Assembly: GCA_965238045.1 (NCBI GenBank)
Contig: CBDEGU010000012.1
Span: forward strand, 2,799,159 to 2,863,158
Direction: 5' to 3'
Length of the DNA stretch: 64,000 bases
Source of the DNA: CBDEGU01 sp965238045
GTDB lineage: Bacteria > Acidobacteriota > Terriglobia > Bryobacterales > UBA6623
Of the stretch, positions 8,730 through 19,227 are shown piece by piece. The first letter of the stretch is position 1; the number at the start of each line of letters is the position of its first letter. Made by a program: the position numbers and the translations under genes. A model generated the notes under the pieces. It had not been told where the DNA came from. It made no database searches and was given only the letters and a program-made list of their open reading frames with translations.

Positions 8730-8841
8730 GCGTGGCCTGAGCGGCGCCTCGTCCGAAGATGTATCCGCCACGGTCCTAAGCGAATCCCAACGCGAATCTC
8801 GCCGCTGAGATCCGCGGCCCTGGCCACGGCGCTCTTCAATG

Positions 8842-8936
8842 TTGACACAGAAGTATAGTATTGATATTGTGAGATCTAGCAATCCATACTAATTGGTATA
8901 GTTTCCAAATCCAGCTCGCCGAGGGGTGACTATACT
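8842..8936 (+). promoter_or_regulatory. Candidate suf operon promoter and operator region
   Basis: The AT-rich leader of sufB holds TTGACA at 8842-8847, a weak -10 TATTGT at 8865-8870 (17-bp spacer), and a second -10-like TATACT at 8931-8936 with no -35. Between them, 8886-8899 (ATACTAATTGGTAT) is a near-palindrome with 6 of 7 pairs, a plausible operator. AGTATAG-like words recur at 8852, 8896 and 8930 (last one inverted). The Rrf2-type Fe-S regulator encoded inside this operon is the natural candidate ligand. Confidence 0.4.
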
Positions 8937-8996
8937 CCCCGCGGTCATGCGATCTGCTCTAGCCATTGCGGCTTTCAGAGTCTTCAAGGAGTTCCG

Positions 8997-10445
<1,449 letters not shown>

Positions 10446-10507
10446 TACGCCAGCGGGCAGCGGGGGCGGGCTGGCATACCAACACCAGGAACGGTAGCGG
10501 AAAAGAC

Positions 10508-11275
<768 letters not shown>

Positions 11276-11294
11276 GACGCAAGAACGGCCAGTC

Positions 11295-12659
11295 ATGGTA
11301 GCCACGACGGAAAAGATGAGCACCTACCTCGAGATTTTCGAGCAGGCGGCCGGGCGGCGTACCGGCGAGCCCGGCTGGCTGAGTGAACGGCGAGCGAGTG
11401 CGCTGGCGAAATTCGCCAGCCTGGGTTTGCCGACCCTGAAGCAAGAAGAGTATCGCTATACCGATTTGAGCGTCCTCGCGGAAACGGACTTTCGCGCGGC
11501 GCCGGATGCCGCGGCGGCGGTCTCGCTCGACGACCTGGCGCCATGGCTCTTCGACGAGATCACCGAGATCACCGGCGCGCGGCTGGTTTTCGTCGATGGA
11601 CGATACGCGCCGCATCTCTCCCGCGGCGAGGACAGCGGCGAAGGCGTGATCGTGCAAAGCCTCTCCGAAGCCCTCCGCTCGAATGCCGGGGAAGTCGAGA
11701 TGGCCCTGGACCGCCGCACGGCCGAGAGCGGTCAAGTGCTGGCCGAGCTGAACACGGCTCTGTTCGGCGACGGCGCGCTGGTGCGAATCCCTGACCGGGT
11801 GATAGCGAGCAAGCCGGTGCATCTGCTGTTCCTCTCCTCGGCGCGGGAGCCCGATACCCTCTCCCATCCGCGAGTGCTCATTCTTGCGGGCCGCGACAGC
11901 GAGGCGAGCGTGATTGAGACGCATGCCGGTCTCGGTGACGGTAACGGAGACCAAAGATATTGGTCGAATGGCGTCACTGAAATTGTCGCCGCCGCCAACG
12001 CCCGGGTCGATCACTATCGTTTGCAGCAGGAGGGTCCGCAAGCGATTCATACAAGCCTGATCGAAATGCGGCAAGAACGTGACAGCAATGTCACGACGCA
12101 CTCGATTGCGCAGGGCGGCTTGCTCGTGCGCAACGATATCGAGGCCGTGCTCGACGGCGAAGGCTGCGAATCAACGATGAACGGCCTCTACGCCATCAAC
12201 GGCCGCCAGCATGTCGACAACCGCACCTGCATCGATCACCGCCAGCCCCATTGCAGCAGTCATCAGCTCTACAAGGGAGTGCTCGACGGATACTCGCGGG
12301 GCGTATTCAACGGCAAGATCATCGTCCGCGAGGGCGCTCAGAAGACCGATGCTTTCCAAAGCAACAAGAACCTCCTGCTGTCGAATCACGCCGAGGTCGA
12401 CACGAAACCGCAGCTCGTCATTGACGCCAACGACGTGAAGTGTTCGCACGGAGCCACCATAGGACAAATCGACGAGGACGCGGTCTTCTATCTGCGGGCG
12501 CGCGGCATCGGCGAAGCGGACGCCCGCGGCTTGCTCACCTATGCCTTCGCGGCGGACGGTCTCGAGAAAATTCGCTTCGGCGCGATTCGCGAACGATTCG
12601 AGGGGCAACTGATGAGCTGGCTTGTCAACGGCAAGCAGTCTCAGGGAGGCGGGGAGTAA
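11295..12659 (+). CDS. sufD: Fe-S cluster assembly protein SufD
   Basis: A 454-residue SufD. The start at 11295 is chosen over the in-frame upstream start at 11214, which would overlap sufC by 62 bp. The family core is clear: FASLGLPTLKQEEYRYTDLS near the N-terminus, the RIPDRV strand, a beta-helix middle, and the C-terminal block DVKCSHGATIGQIDEDAVFY with YLRARGIGEADARGLLTYAF. SufD is the partner of SufB in SufBC2D and is needed for iron entry. It is followed by sufS after 3 bp. Confidence 0.95.
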   Translation: MVATTEKMSTYLEIFEQAAGRRTGEPGWLSERRASALAKFASLGLPTLKQEEYRYTDLSVLAETDFRAAPDAAAAVSLDDLAPWLFDEITEITGARLVFVDGRYAPHLSRGEDSGEGVIVQSLSEALRSNAGEVEMALDRRTAESGQVLAELNTALFGDGALVRIPDRVIASKPVHLLFLSSAREPDTLSHPRVLILAGRDSEASVIETHAGLGDGNGDQRYWSNGVTEIVAAANARVDHYRLQQEGPQAIHTSLIEMRQERDSNVTTHSIAQGGLLVRNDIEAVLDGEGCESTMNGLYAINGRQHVDNRTCIDHRQPHCSSHQLYKGVLDGYSRGVFNGKIIVREGAQKTDAFQSNKNLLLSNHAEVDTKPQLVIDANDVKCSHGATIGQIDEDAVFYLRARGIGEADARGLLTYAFAADGLEKIRFGAIRERFEGQLMSWLVNGKQSQGGGE

Positions 12660-12662
12660 GCC

Positions 12663-13946
12663 ATGACAACGCAATCCACGCCAGCGGAAGGGACGGCCTC
12701 TGGAACCGCGGTCGCCGCCGGTCTCTCGGCCCAAGATGTGGAAACGCTGCGGCAAGATTTCCCTATCCTGCATCAGAAGGTTCACGGTAAGCCGCTGGTC
12801 TATCTCGACAACGCCGCCACGACACAGAAGCCGCAAGCGGTGATCGATGCGCTGACCAGCTATTACACCCGCGACAACGCGAATATCCATCGCGGCGTTC
12901 ATGAACTGAGTCAGCGCGCGACCAATGCCTACGAAGACGCCCGGCTCGATGTGCGGCGCTACCTCGGGGCGGCCGAGAACAGCGAGATCATCTATACGCG
13001 CGGCACGACCGAGGCGATCAATCTGGTGGCGTCGAGCTGGGGCCGCGCCCATGTCGGCGCCGGTGACGAAGTCATCATCTCGACCATGGAGCACCACTCG
13101 AACATCGTCCCCTGGCAGAGTCTTTGCCAGGAGAAAGCCGCTCATTTGCGGGTTGTGCCGATCAACGACAGCGGCGAGTTCCTGTTCGACGAATACGAGA
13201 AGCTGCTCTCCGGGCGCACGCGCATCGTAGCGGTAAACCATGTGTCCAACGCGCTCGGAAGCATCAACCCGGTGCGGGAGATCATCGCGGCCGCGCACGG
13301 GCGCGGGGCGGCCGTCCTCATTGACGGCGCCCAGGCCGTGGCGCACATGAAAGTGGATGTGCAAGAGCTAGGCTGCGAGTTCTACGCCTTTTCGAGCCAC
13401 AAGCTGTTCGGGCCGACAGGCGTCGGCATACTCTACGGCAAGCGGGAAGTGCTCGAACAGATGCAGCCCTATCAGGGCGGCGGCGACATGATCAAGTCGG
13501 TCACCTTCGAGGAAACGATCTTCAACGATCTGCCCTACAAGTTCGAGGCCGGCACGCCGAATATCGCCGGGGCAATCGGCCTCGGGGCGGCCATTCGATA
13601 CGTCAACGGCGTCGGACTGGACCGCATCGCCGCCTGGGAGCAAGAACTGCTCGACCAGGCCACCGAAAGAATCAGCGGTATCGAGGGCGTACGGCTGATA
13701 GGAACCGCCCGCCGGAAAGCCAGCGTGCTGTCGTTCGTCATTGATGGCATCCACCCGCATGACGTGGGAACGATTCTCGACAGCGAAGGCGTCGCCGTGC
13801 GCGCCGGACACCACTGCGCCCAGCCGGTGATGGACCGCTTCAACGTTCCGGCGACGACCCGCGCCTCCTTCGCCTTCTACAACACGAGCGCGGACATCGC
13901 CGCTCTGGAAGCGGCCGTGCGGCGTGCCAAGGAGATCTTCGGCTGA
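12663..13946 (+). CDS. sufS: Cysteine desulfurase SufS
   Basis: A 427-residue PLP enzyme of the group II NifS/SufS type. The PLP lysine is Lys247 (SSHKLFGPTG) and the catalytic cysteine is Cys385 in RAGHHCAQP. Other conserved parts are YLDNAATTQKPQAVIDAL near the N-terminus and NIHRGVHELSQRAT. It removes sulfur from L-cysteine and passes the persulfide to a partner, here most likely SufU. Its TGA overlaps the ATG of sufU by one base (TGATG), so the pair is translationally coupled. Confidence 0.96.
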   Translation: MTTQSTPAEGTASGTAVAAGLSAQDVETLRQDFPILHQKVHGKPLVYLDNAATTQKPQAVIDALTSYYTRDNANIHRGVHELSQRATNAYEDARLDVRRYLGAAENSEIIYTRGTTEAINLVASSWGRAHVGAGDEVIISTMEHHSNIVPWQSLCQEKAAHLRVVPINDSGEFLFDEYEKLLSGRTRIVAVNHVSNALGSINPVREIIAAAHGRGAAVLIDGAQAVAHMKVDVQELGCEFYAFSSHKLFGPTGVGILYGKREVLEQMQPYQGGGDMIKSVTFEETIFNDLPYKFEAGTPNIAGAIGLGAAIRYVNGVGLDRIAAWEQELLDQATERISGIEGVRLIGTARRKASVLSFVIDGIHPHDVGTILDSEGVAVRAGHHCAQPVMDRFNVPATTRASFAFYNTSADIAALEAAVRRAKEIFG

Positions 13947-14398
13947 TGCTGCAATTGCGCGACCTCTATCAAGAGCTGATCGTCGATCACAGTAAGAACC
14001 CCCGCAACTTTGGCTCGATCAACGACGCCGACCGGACGGCCAGGGGTTTCAATCCGCTCTGCGGCGACAAGCTAAAGCTATTCTTGAAACTCAATGGCGA
14101 TGTGATCGACGATGTTCGGTTCGAGGGTTCGGGATGCGCGATCTCGACGGCCTCGGCTTCGATCATGTGCCAGACCATCAAAGGCCAGACACTGGCGCAG
14201 GCCGAGGCCCTGTTTGAAACGTTTCACTTCATGCTGACCGGGCCGAAGGGTCCGCAACAGGCGCGGGAGCATCTGGGCAAGCTGGCCGTCTTCGCCGGGG
14301 TGAGCGACTATCCGGCGCGCGTGAAATGCGCCACGCTGGCCTGGCACACACTCAGGAGTGCGTTGTCGAACGCAGGGGACGCGGTAAGCACGGAGTAG
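13946..14398 (+). CDS. sufU: SufU-type sulfur transfer protein
   Basis: A 150-residue IscU/SufU-family protein with the three conserved cysteines Cys39 (NPLCGD, with Asp41), Cys64 (GSGCAISTAS) and Cys128 (KCATLAW). The roughly 20-residue insertion between the second and third cysteine that separates SufU from IscU is present. SufU is a zinc-dependent sulfur acceptor for SufS rather than a scaffold. The one-base overlap with sufS fits a dedicated pair. SufU is typical of Firmicutes, Actinobacteria and Acidobacteria, whereas Proteobacteria use SufE. Confidence 0.95.
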   Translation: MLQLRDLYQELIVDHSKNPRNFGSINDADRTARGFNPLCGDKLKLFLKLNGDVIDDVRFEGSGCAISTASASIMCQTIKGQTLAQAEALFETFHFMLTGPKGPQQAREHLGKLAVFAGVSDYPARVKCATLAWHTLRSALSNAGDAVSTE

Positions 14399-14413
14399 CG
14401 GGACGAGAGGCGG

Positions 14414-14854
14414 ATGATGTTCGAGAAGATTTGGAAACAGACGACGAAGGACGATTCCATGGTTGAAAGTCCCCCGGCGCCGGAAGTCGAACCGCAAGCG
14501 GGCACGGCTGGACCCGCCTCCGGCGGGCCCGCACCGGCTCCAGCCCCTTCGGGGACCTTGGAAGAACGGGCCGTAGCTGCCATCAAGGAGTGTTACGACC
14601 CGGAGATCCCGGTCAATATCCATGATCTCGGTTTGATCTATGGCGTCGACATTTCCCCTGAGGGGCACGTAAAGGTCACCATGACACTCACTGCCCCGAA
14701 TTGCCCAGCGGCGCAGTCTCTGCCTCTGGACGTGCAATGTCGTGTCGAAGCCGTCGAGGGCGTGAAGTCGGTCGAGGTGGAAGTTGTGTTCGACCCGCCG
14801 TGGACACCCGATAAGATGAACGACGCGGCGAAACTGGCCATGAATATTTTGTAA
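14414..14854 (+). CDS. sufT: SufT-like DUF59 Fe-S assembly protein
   Basis: A 146-residue protein: a low-complexity Pro/Ala/Gly linker (about residues 15-46) followed by a complete DUF59 domain (47-146) with DPEIPVNIHDLGLIYGVDI, the conserved cysteine Cys97 (LTAPNCPAA), and DPPWTPDKMND. SufT proteins act in Fe-S cluster maturation or transfer. The linker is unusual for the family. The alternative ATG three bases downstream cannot be excluded. Position after sufU is the common arrangement. Confidence 0.9.
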   Translation: MMFEKIWKQTTKDDSMVESPPAPEVEPQAGTAGPASGGPAPAPAPSGTLEERAVAAIKECYDPEIPVNIHDLGLIYGVDISPEGHVKVTMTLTAPNCPAAQSLPLDVQCRVEAVEGVKSVEVEVVFDPPWTPDKMNDAAKLAMNIL

Positions 14855-14884
14855 GCGCGGCCATATCTGACAGGGCGGTGATCC

Positions 14885-15397
14885 ATGCACTTTAGCGCAC
14901 AAGAAGAATACGGTCTGCGGTGTCTGCTGCGGCTGGCGCTCGCCGCTCCCGACCAGAGCAGGACCATCAACGAAATTAGCCGGGCCGAGGGAATCTCGAT
15001 TCCCTACACCGCCAAGATGATGCGAATTCTGCGTTCCGGTGGGTTGGTCAAGAGTGTTCGCGGCCAGGCCGGCGGCTACCGTCTGGCGCGCCCCGCCGAC
15101 CAGATTAGCGTCACCCAGGCACTGGCTGCGCTGGGAAGTCCCCTGTTTGAAGGGGAGTTCTGTGACAAGCACAGCGGCCAGGAGGATGTCTGTACGCATT
15201 CGATCAACTGTTCCATTCGGTCGCTGTGGCGCGGCGTGCAACTCGTGGTGGATAAGCTGCTGAGCCGCACGACGATCCGGGATCTGGCCCGTGAAGAAAA
15301 GCAAATGGACGTCTTTGTCAGCGATCTGGTTGTGCTCGCCTCCATCGCGGATACGGGGGAAGGACTAAGACGCGGCGGGCTCGGACAGGAAAATTAG
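14885..15397 (+). CDS. Rrf2-family Fe-S-type transcription regulator
   Basis: A 170-residue Rrf2 protein. The winged helix-turn-helix occupies the first 70 residues (MHFSAQEEYGLRCLLRLAL, ISIPYTAKMMRILRSGGLV, GQAGGYRLARP). Three cysteines in the cluster loop, Cys93, Cys103 and Cys109, have spacing C-x9-C-x5-C, so an Fe-S cluster is likely, as in IscR, RirA and NsrR. Encoded inside the suf operon, it most simply serves as a feedback regulator of that operon, like IscR or SufR. The C-terminal tail after residue 130 is longer than in IscR. Confidence 0.92.
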   Translation: MHFSAQEEYGLRCLLRLALAAPDQSRTINEISRAEGISIPYTAKMMRILRSGGLVKSVRGQAGGYRLARPADQISVTQALAALGSPLFEGEFCDKHSGQEDVCTHSINCSIRSLWRGVQLVVDKLLSRTTIRDLAREEKQMDVFVSDLVVLASIADTGEGLRRGGLGQEN

Positions 15398-15408
15398 GAA
15401 TCACGGCA

Positions 15409-16485
15409 ATGGTGAATCAAGAAACAGTGCAAGACGCCCTGCGCGTCGTGATCGATCCCGATTTGGGGCGCGATATCGTCTCGCTCGGATTCATTAAGAA
15501 TCTAAAAGTTCACGAAAACCGGGTCGCCTTCACCCTTCAGCTAACGACGCCGGCGTGTCCGGTGAAGGACCAGTTGAAGCAGCAGGCCGAGGACGCCGTC
15601 AAGGCACTGCCCGGCATCGAGGCGGTCGAAGTCCGCATGACGGCCGAGGTACGTCCCAACCCCAGCGCCACCGGCAAGGCGATGATTCCCGGTGTGAAAA
15701 ATATCATTCCGATCGCCTCGGGCAAGGGCGGCGTCGGCAAGTCCACGGTCTCGGCCAATCTGGCCGTCGTGTTACAGCGAGAGGGCGCCAGCGTCGGCCT
15801 GCTCGATGCCGATGTCTACGGTCCCAGCATCCCCACCATCATGGGCACGACCGAGCTGCCCAAGCCGGGCCCGGGCAAGATCCAGCCGGTATTAGCCCAT
15901 GGCGTACCGGTGATTTCTTCTGGCTTCTTCATTCAGCCTGGGCAGGCCGTTGTCTGGCGCGGGCCGATGCTCTCGAAGATGGTCGAGCAGTTGATCGGTG
16001 GCGTGGATTGGGGCGAACTGGACTATCTGATCATCGATCTGCCGCCCGGCACCGGCGACGTCCAATTGACGCTTTGCCAGAAGATACCGCTGACCGGCGC
16101 CGTGATCGTCACTACTCCGCAGCCGGTGGCGGTCAACGTCGCCGAAAAAGCGGTCGTGATGTTTAACCAGCTCAAGACACCCGTGCTGGGCGTGGTCGAG
16201 AATATGAGCTATTGGGAGTCGCCTAAGACCGGCGAACGGGAATATATCTTCGGCTCGGGCGGAGCCGACGAGTTGTCCAAGAAATGGGACTTCCCGGTGC
16301 TCGGCAAGATTCCGCTGGCGACGAGCGTCCGGGAGACCTCCGACAGCGGCCGGCCGATTGTCATCGAGGAGCCGGAATCACCCGCCGCCATCGCTTTCGT
16401 CGAAATGGCCAAGGCGCTCGCCGCGAGAGTGAGCATCCGTAACCTGCAGGAAGAAGCCGAAGGACTCGTCAAAATCACCTTCTGA
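15409..16485 (+). CDS. mrp: Mrp/ApbC/Nbp35-family P-loop ATPase with N-terminal DUF59 domain
   Basis: A 358-residue protein. Residues 1-80 form a DUF59 domain with its cysteine (Cys50, TTPACPVKD). Residues about 95-350 are the ParA/MinD-like ATPase with the deviant Walker A GKGGVGKS at 105-112, DADVYGPSIPTIMG, DLPPGTGDVQL, and IFGSGGADELS. These proteins carry Fe-S clusters to apo-proteins. The CxxC that normally lies between NMSY and IFGSGG, and bridges the cluster at the dimer interface, is absent: the segment reads NMSYWESPKTGEREYIFG (about residues 265-282). It may have lost cluster carrying, or use the DUF59 cysteine instead. It lies 11 bp after the Rrf2 gene. Confidence 0.92.
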   Translation: MVNQETVQDALRVVIDPDLGRDIVSLGFIKNLKVHENRVAFTLQLTTPACPVKDQLKQQAEDAVKALPGIEAVEVRMTAEVRPNPSATGKAMIPGVKNIIPIASGKGGVGKSTVSANLAVVLQREGASVGLLDADVYGPSIPTIMGTTELPKPGPGKIQPVLAHGVPVISSGFFIQPGQAVVWRGPMLSKMVEQLIGGVDWGELDYLIIDLPPGTGDVQLTLCQKIPLTGAVIVTTPQPVAVNVAEKAVVMFNQLKTPVLGVVENMSYWESPKTGEREYIFGSGGADELSKKWDFPVLGKIPLATSVRETSDSGRPIVIEEPESPAAIAFVEMAKALAARVSIRNLQEEAEGLVKITF

Positions 16486-16498
16486 GCTGCGAGCGAGG

Positions 16499-16864
16499 AT
16501 GCTAGCCCAGTCCAGCAAGAGTATGACTACGAAATCCGAGGCCCCCCGTCCAGTCGAAATCGGCCGGGCGAACCAGCACGACATCAAGATCCTCTGGAAG
16601 GACGGCCCGGAGGTTGTCTATCCGGCCCGGCTGCTGCGGCTCCAGTGCCCCTGCGCGCACTGCGTCGATGAACTAACAGGCCGGCATCTGCTGCAAGAAT
16701 CTGTGATCGCCGAAGACGTTCACCCGGTGGGAATCGACCCCGTTGGCCGCTACGCCATTCAGATCTTCTGGAGCGACGGCCATCGGACCGGCCTCTACAC
16801 CTGGGAGCGGCTTTTCGGACTGATCGCCATGATTCCATTGCGCGAAGACGAAACCAAGGGCTGA
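16499..16864 (+). CDS. DUF971 domain protein
   Basis: A 121-residue protein (an ATG at 16523 is an alternative start). It matches DUF971: ARLLRLQCPCAHCVDELTGR near the middle, then a second half with YAIQIFWSDGHRTGLYTWER. The domain also forms the N-terminus of gamma-butyrobetaine hydroxylase, where it binds zinc; here the cysteines are in CPCAHC. It follows the Mrp gene by 13 bp. DUF971 genes frequently adjoin mrp genes, which suggests a shared Fe-S role, but the biochemical function is unknown. Confidence 0.88.
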   Translation: MLAQSSKSMTTKSEAPRPVEIGRANQHDIKILWKDGPEVVYPARLLRLQCPCAHCVDELTGRHLLQESVIAEDVHPVGIDPVGRYAIQIFWSDGHRTGLYTWERLFGLIAMIPLREDETKG

Positions 16865-16941
16865 GCCAGGCCGCCCTGCAGTGTTTCTCCCCCGATTCTC
16901 TCCGCAAAAATGGGCTAGGCTGGTACCGGGAGTCAAAGCCA

Positions 16942-18141
16942 ATGCTGGTCTGGATATCTGTTGTCGCTCTGCTTTTCGAATTGTTGTGTTCTCCTCTTCT
17001 TGGCGGCGAGAGCGAAAGAGCGAAGATCCTGCACGACGACGTGTTCGTATTCGACGGACATGTACATGTCATCAACCGCCAGTTCTACCAGGGAGGCGAT
17101 CTCGGCGACCGCTACAGCGACGGCCAAGTCGATCTTCCGCGCATCCGCGAAGGCGGACTCGACGCCTTGTTCTTCACCCTCTTCGTTTCCGAAGAATATT
17201 ACCCCCAGCGGCTGGAATCCAAGCAGGCCCTGCGCCTAATCGACCGCGCGCTTGAGCAGATTCGCGAGAATCACGGCCAGATCGAGTTAGCGCGCAATGC
17301 CACCGACATTGAACAGATCAACCTCCGCGGTAAGGTCGCGGCGGTACTTGATCTCGAGGGAGGATTCGATCTCGACGGCGATTTAGGCGTTCTGCGCAGC
17401 CTGCACCGGCTCGGGCTGCGCGTCGTGCAACTCCCGGCTCATAACTGGGCCAACGAGTTTGCCGACTCCTGCTGCGCCGAACACAAATGGGATGGGCTCA
17501 ACGAGCACGGCCGCGAGGTGATTCGCGAGATGAATCGCCTGGGAATGGTAATCAATGTCTCGCATTCTTCCGACGAAACGCTTGAGCAGGCCATCAGGGT
17601 CAGCAGCGATCCCGTTGTCGCAACTCACCATGGGCTGCGGCACTTCAACGATATTCCCCGCGTGATGCCCAATCATCTGCTCAAGAAACTCGCCGCCAAC
17701 GGTGGTGTGATCGGCTTCCACATCGGACATTCGTTCCACTTTCCCGACTACCATGCTTGGCGCACCCAACAGGCCGGCAAGGTGTTTTGGGATACGTCGG
17801 CCATTCGCAAGAGAAGTGCCCATCTCTCCATCTTTGAGATCGATAAGATTGCAGGCCAGGATTATCCGATGGTCGGCCCGGACGCGCCAGACGAGGTTCG
17901 CAAGTCGATCGGCGACTGGCTCGCGGTTGTGGAATACGCTATCGATCTGGTGGGCGAAGATCACGTGGCGATCGGTTCGGATTTCGATGGCGGCCCCACG
18001 CCGCCAAGAGGCATGCGCGACATCCGCGACATGCCGCTGCTTACCGAAGCCATGCTCGGCCGCGGCTGGTCCGACCGCCGGATCCGCAAGTTTCTTGGCG
18101 GAAACTTGCTGCGCGTGTTCCGCCAAGTCACCGAGAAGTGA
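16942..18141 (+). CDS. Membrane dipeptidase (peptidase M19), secreted
   Basis: A 399-residue M19 enzyme with a hydrophobic N-terminal signal (residues 1-22). The dinuclear zinc residues are visible: His40 and His42 (DGHVHV), the bridging glutamate in VLDLEGG, histidines in NVSHSSDET and VATHHG, and aspartate in IGSDFDGG. Family enzymes hydrolyse dipeptides, including D-containing ones, outside the cytoplasm. The gene stands alone between the suf operon (same strand, 77-bp gap) and a convergent gene. Confidence 0.93.
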   Translation: MLVWISVVALLFELLCSPLLGGESERAKILHDDVFVFDGHVHVINRQFYQGGDLGDRYSDGQVDLPRIREGGLDALFFTLFVSEEYYPQRLESKQALRLIDRALEQIRENHGQIELARNATDIEQINLRGKVAAVLDLEGGFDLDGDLGVLRSLHRLGLRVVQLPAHNWANEFADSCCAEHKWDGLNEHGREVIREMNRLGMVINVSHSSDETLEQAIRVSSDPVVATHHGLRHFNDIPRVMPNHLLKKLAANGGVIGFHIGHSFHFPDYHAWRTQQAGKVFWDTSAIRKRSAHLSIFEIDKIAGQDYPMVGPDAPDEVRKSIGDWLAVVEYAIDLVGEDHVAIGSDFDGGPTPPRGMRDIRDMPLLTEAMLGRGWSDRRIRKFLGGNLLRVFRQVTEK

Positions 18142-18165
18142 ACACCACGGTGGGTCGTCTGGGGA

Positions 18166-19125
18166 TTAGCCAATAGAGCCAGAGAGCAGGGCTGGGTCTA
18201 CACTCCAAACGCCGACAACGCTAGCAGCTTGAACCTCGAACCTGGCCGAACGCAGCATCCCTGCCCATGCGCCAGGGTCATCCGGGCCGCTGGCCGCGCC
18301 CGCTATCGATACAGCCAGCGAATTGAGTCCGCGCAGCGACCGCTCCAGGTCTTCGGCCTCCTGCGGACTCTTGCAGACCGCCTCCAGGCGAAGCAGCAGG
18401 CTCGCGTCTGAGCCGGCCTCCTCCAGCGAGAGGTAGTTCCAATCTGTGCGGGCAAGCACTCTCGCAAAGAACGCTAGATTGACGGGACTCTCGGCGAAGG
18501 CCGGCTGGAGGACGTCGAGGCCGGCAGTATGCACGGCCAGCCACAGGAAAACGCCGTGGCCGCGGCGCTCATGCACTCTCGGCGCCAGATGCTTCGGGCC
18601 TCGGAAGCTTTGCGGCGAGGCGTTCGCCGCTGCTAAGGGACGATCGACCACCGAGAGTAAACTCGGCGACAGCAAGGTTAGAGTCACCGGTCTTGCCATT
18701 TCGCCAACGGAAAACGTGCACGCCAGCGCATCCAGCGGCTTTTCACACTCCCCTCCGCGCTCGTTCGCGTAGCGGCGGATTTCGTCGCCATGAAATCGGC
18801 CTCGCAGCAGCACATACATCTGTTTCTCCCCCGCTGCCAGAACCGCTTCCTCCAGATCGGAGGTAAGCAGAAACGAGGCCTGCTCGAACAGCCGCCCGAG
18901 GCGGTTCGGAGACCCTGGCTGGGTTCTCCACAGTGCCTCAAGCTGCGGACGGGACCGCATCCGCGCGATATCCACATAGAGATAGACGGCCTGATCTCTA
19001 GGAAGCCGCCCAAAAAGGTCCTCCAGCGGATCAACCGGCGCGGACCGGCACGCCAGGTGCCCGAGGGCGACCACCGCCGCGAACAACGCGATCCACTCTG
19101 GCGGACGCGGTAGCTGCCTCGGCAT
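18166..19125 (-). CDS. Hypothetical exported protein
   Basis: A 319-residue protein with a hydrophobic N-terminus ending in a cysteine (ALGHLACRSAP), a signal peptide that might be a lipoprotein signal although the lipobox is not canonical. The rest has no recognised motif. The Asp-rich start of the mature part (DPLEDLFGRLPRDQAVYLYV) and the overall alternating strand/helix pattern recall large unannotated surface proteins of acidobacteria. Convergent with the M19 gene and divergent from the phosphoesterase at 19228. Function unknown. Confidence 0.65.
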   Translation of the reverse strand: MPRQLPRPPEWIALFAAVVALGHLACRSAPVDPLEDLFGRLPRDQAVYLYVDIARMRSRPQLEALWRTQPGSPNRLGRLFEQASFLLTSDLEEAVLAAGEKQMYVLLRGRFHGDEIRRYANERGGECEKPLDALACTFSVGEMARPVTLTLLSPSLLSVVDRPLAAANASPQSFRGPKHLAPRVHERRGHGVFLWLAVHTAGLDVLQPAFAESPVNLAFFARVLARTDWNYLSLEEAGSDASLLLRLEAVCKSPQEAEDLERSLRGLNSLAVSIAGAASGPDDPGAWAGMLRSARFEVQAASVVGVWSVDPALLSGSIG

Positions 19126-19227
19126 CTGTTCAGTATAGATTCGTCCCGGGCCGAGCTAACAAGAGTATCGCTTCCAAGAGGACAATGGCCTAAGGGACGG
19201 TGGCCCCGAAGATGGTAGAATCGACCC

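Noticed and set aside
7281..8882. 533-residue minus-strand frame
   Set aside because: Antisense shadow of the DUF59 fusion gene produced by high GC; no protein features.
12171..13364. 397-residue minus-strand frame
   Set aside because: Antisense of sufD/sufS.
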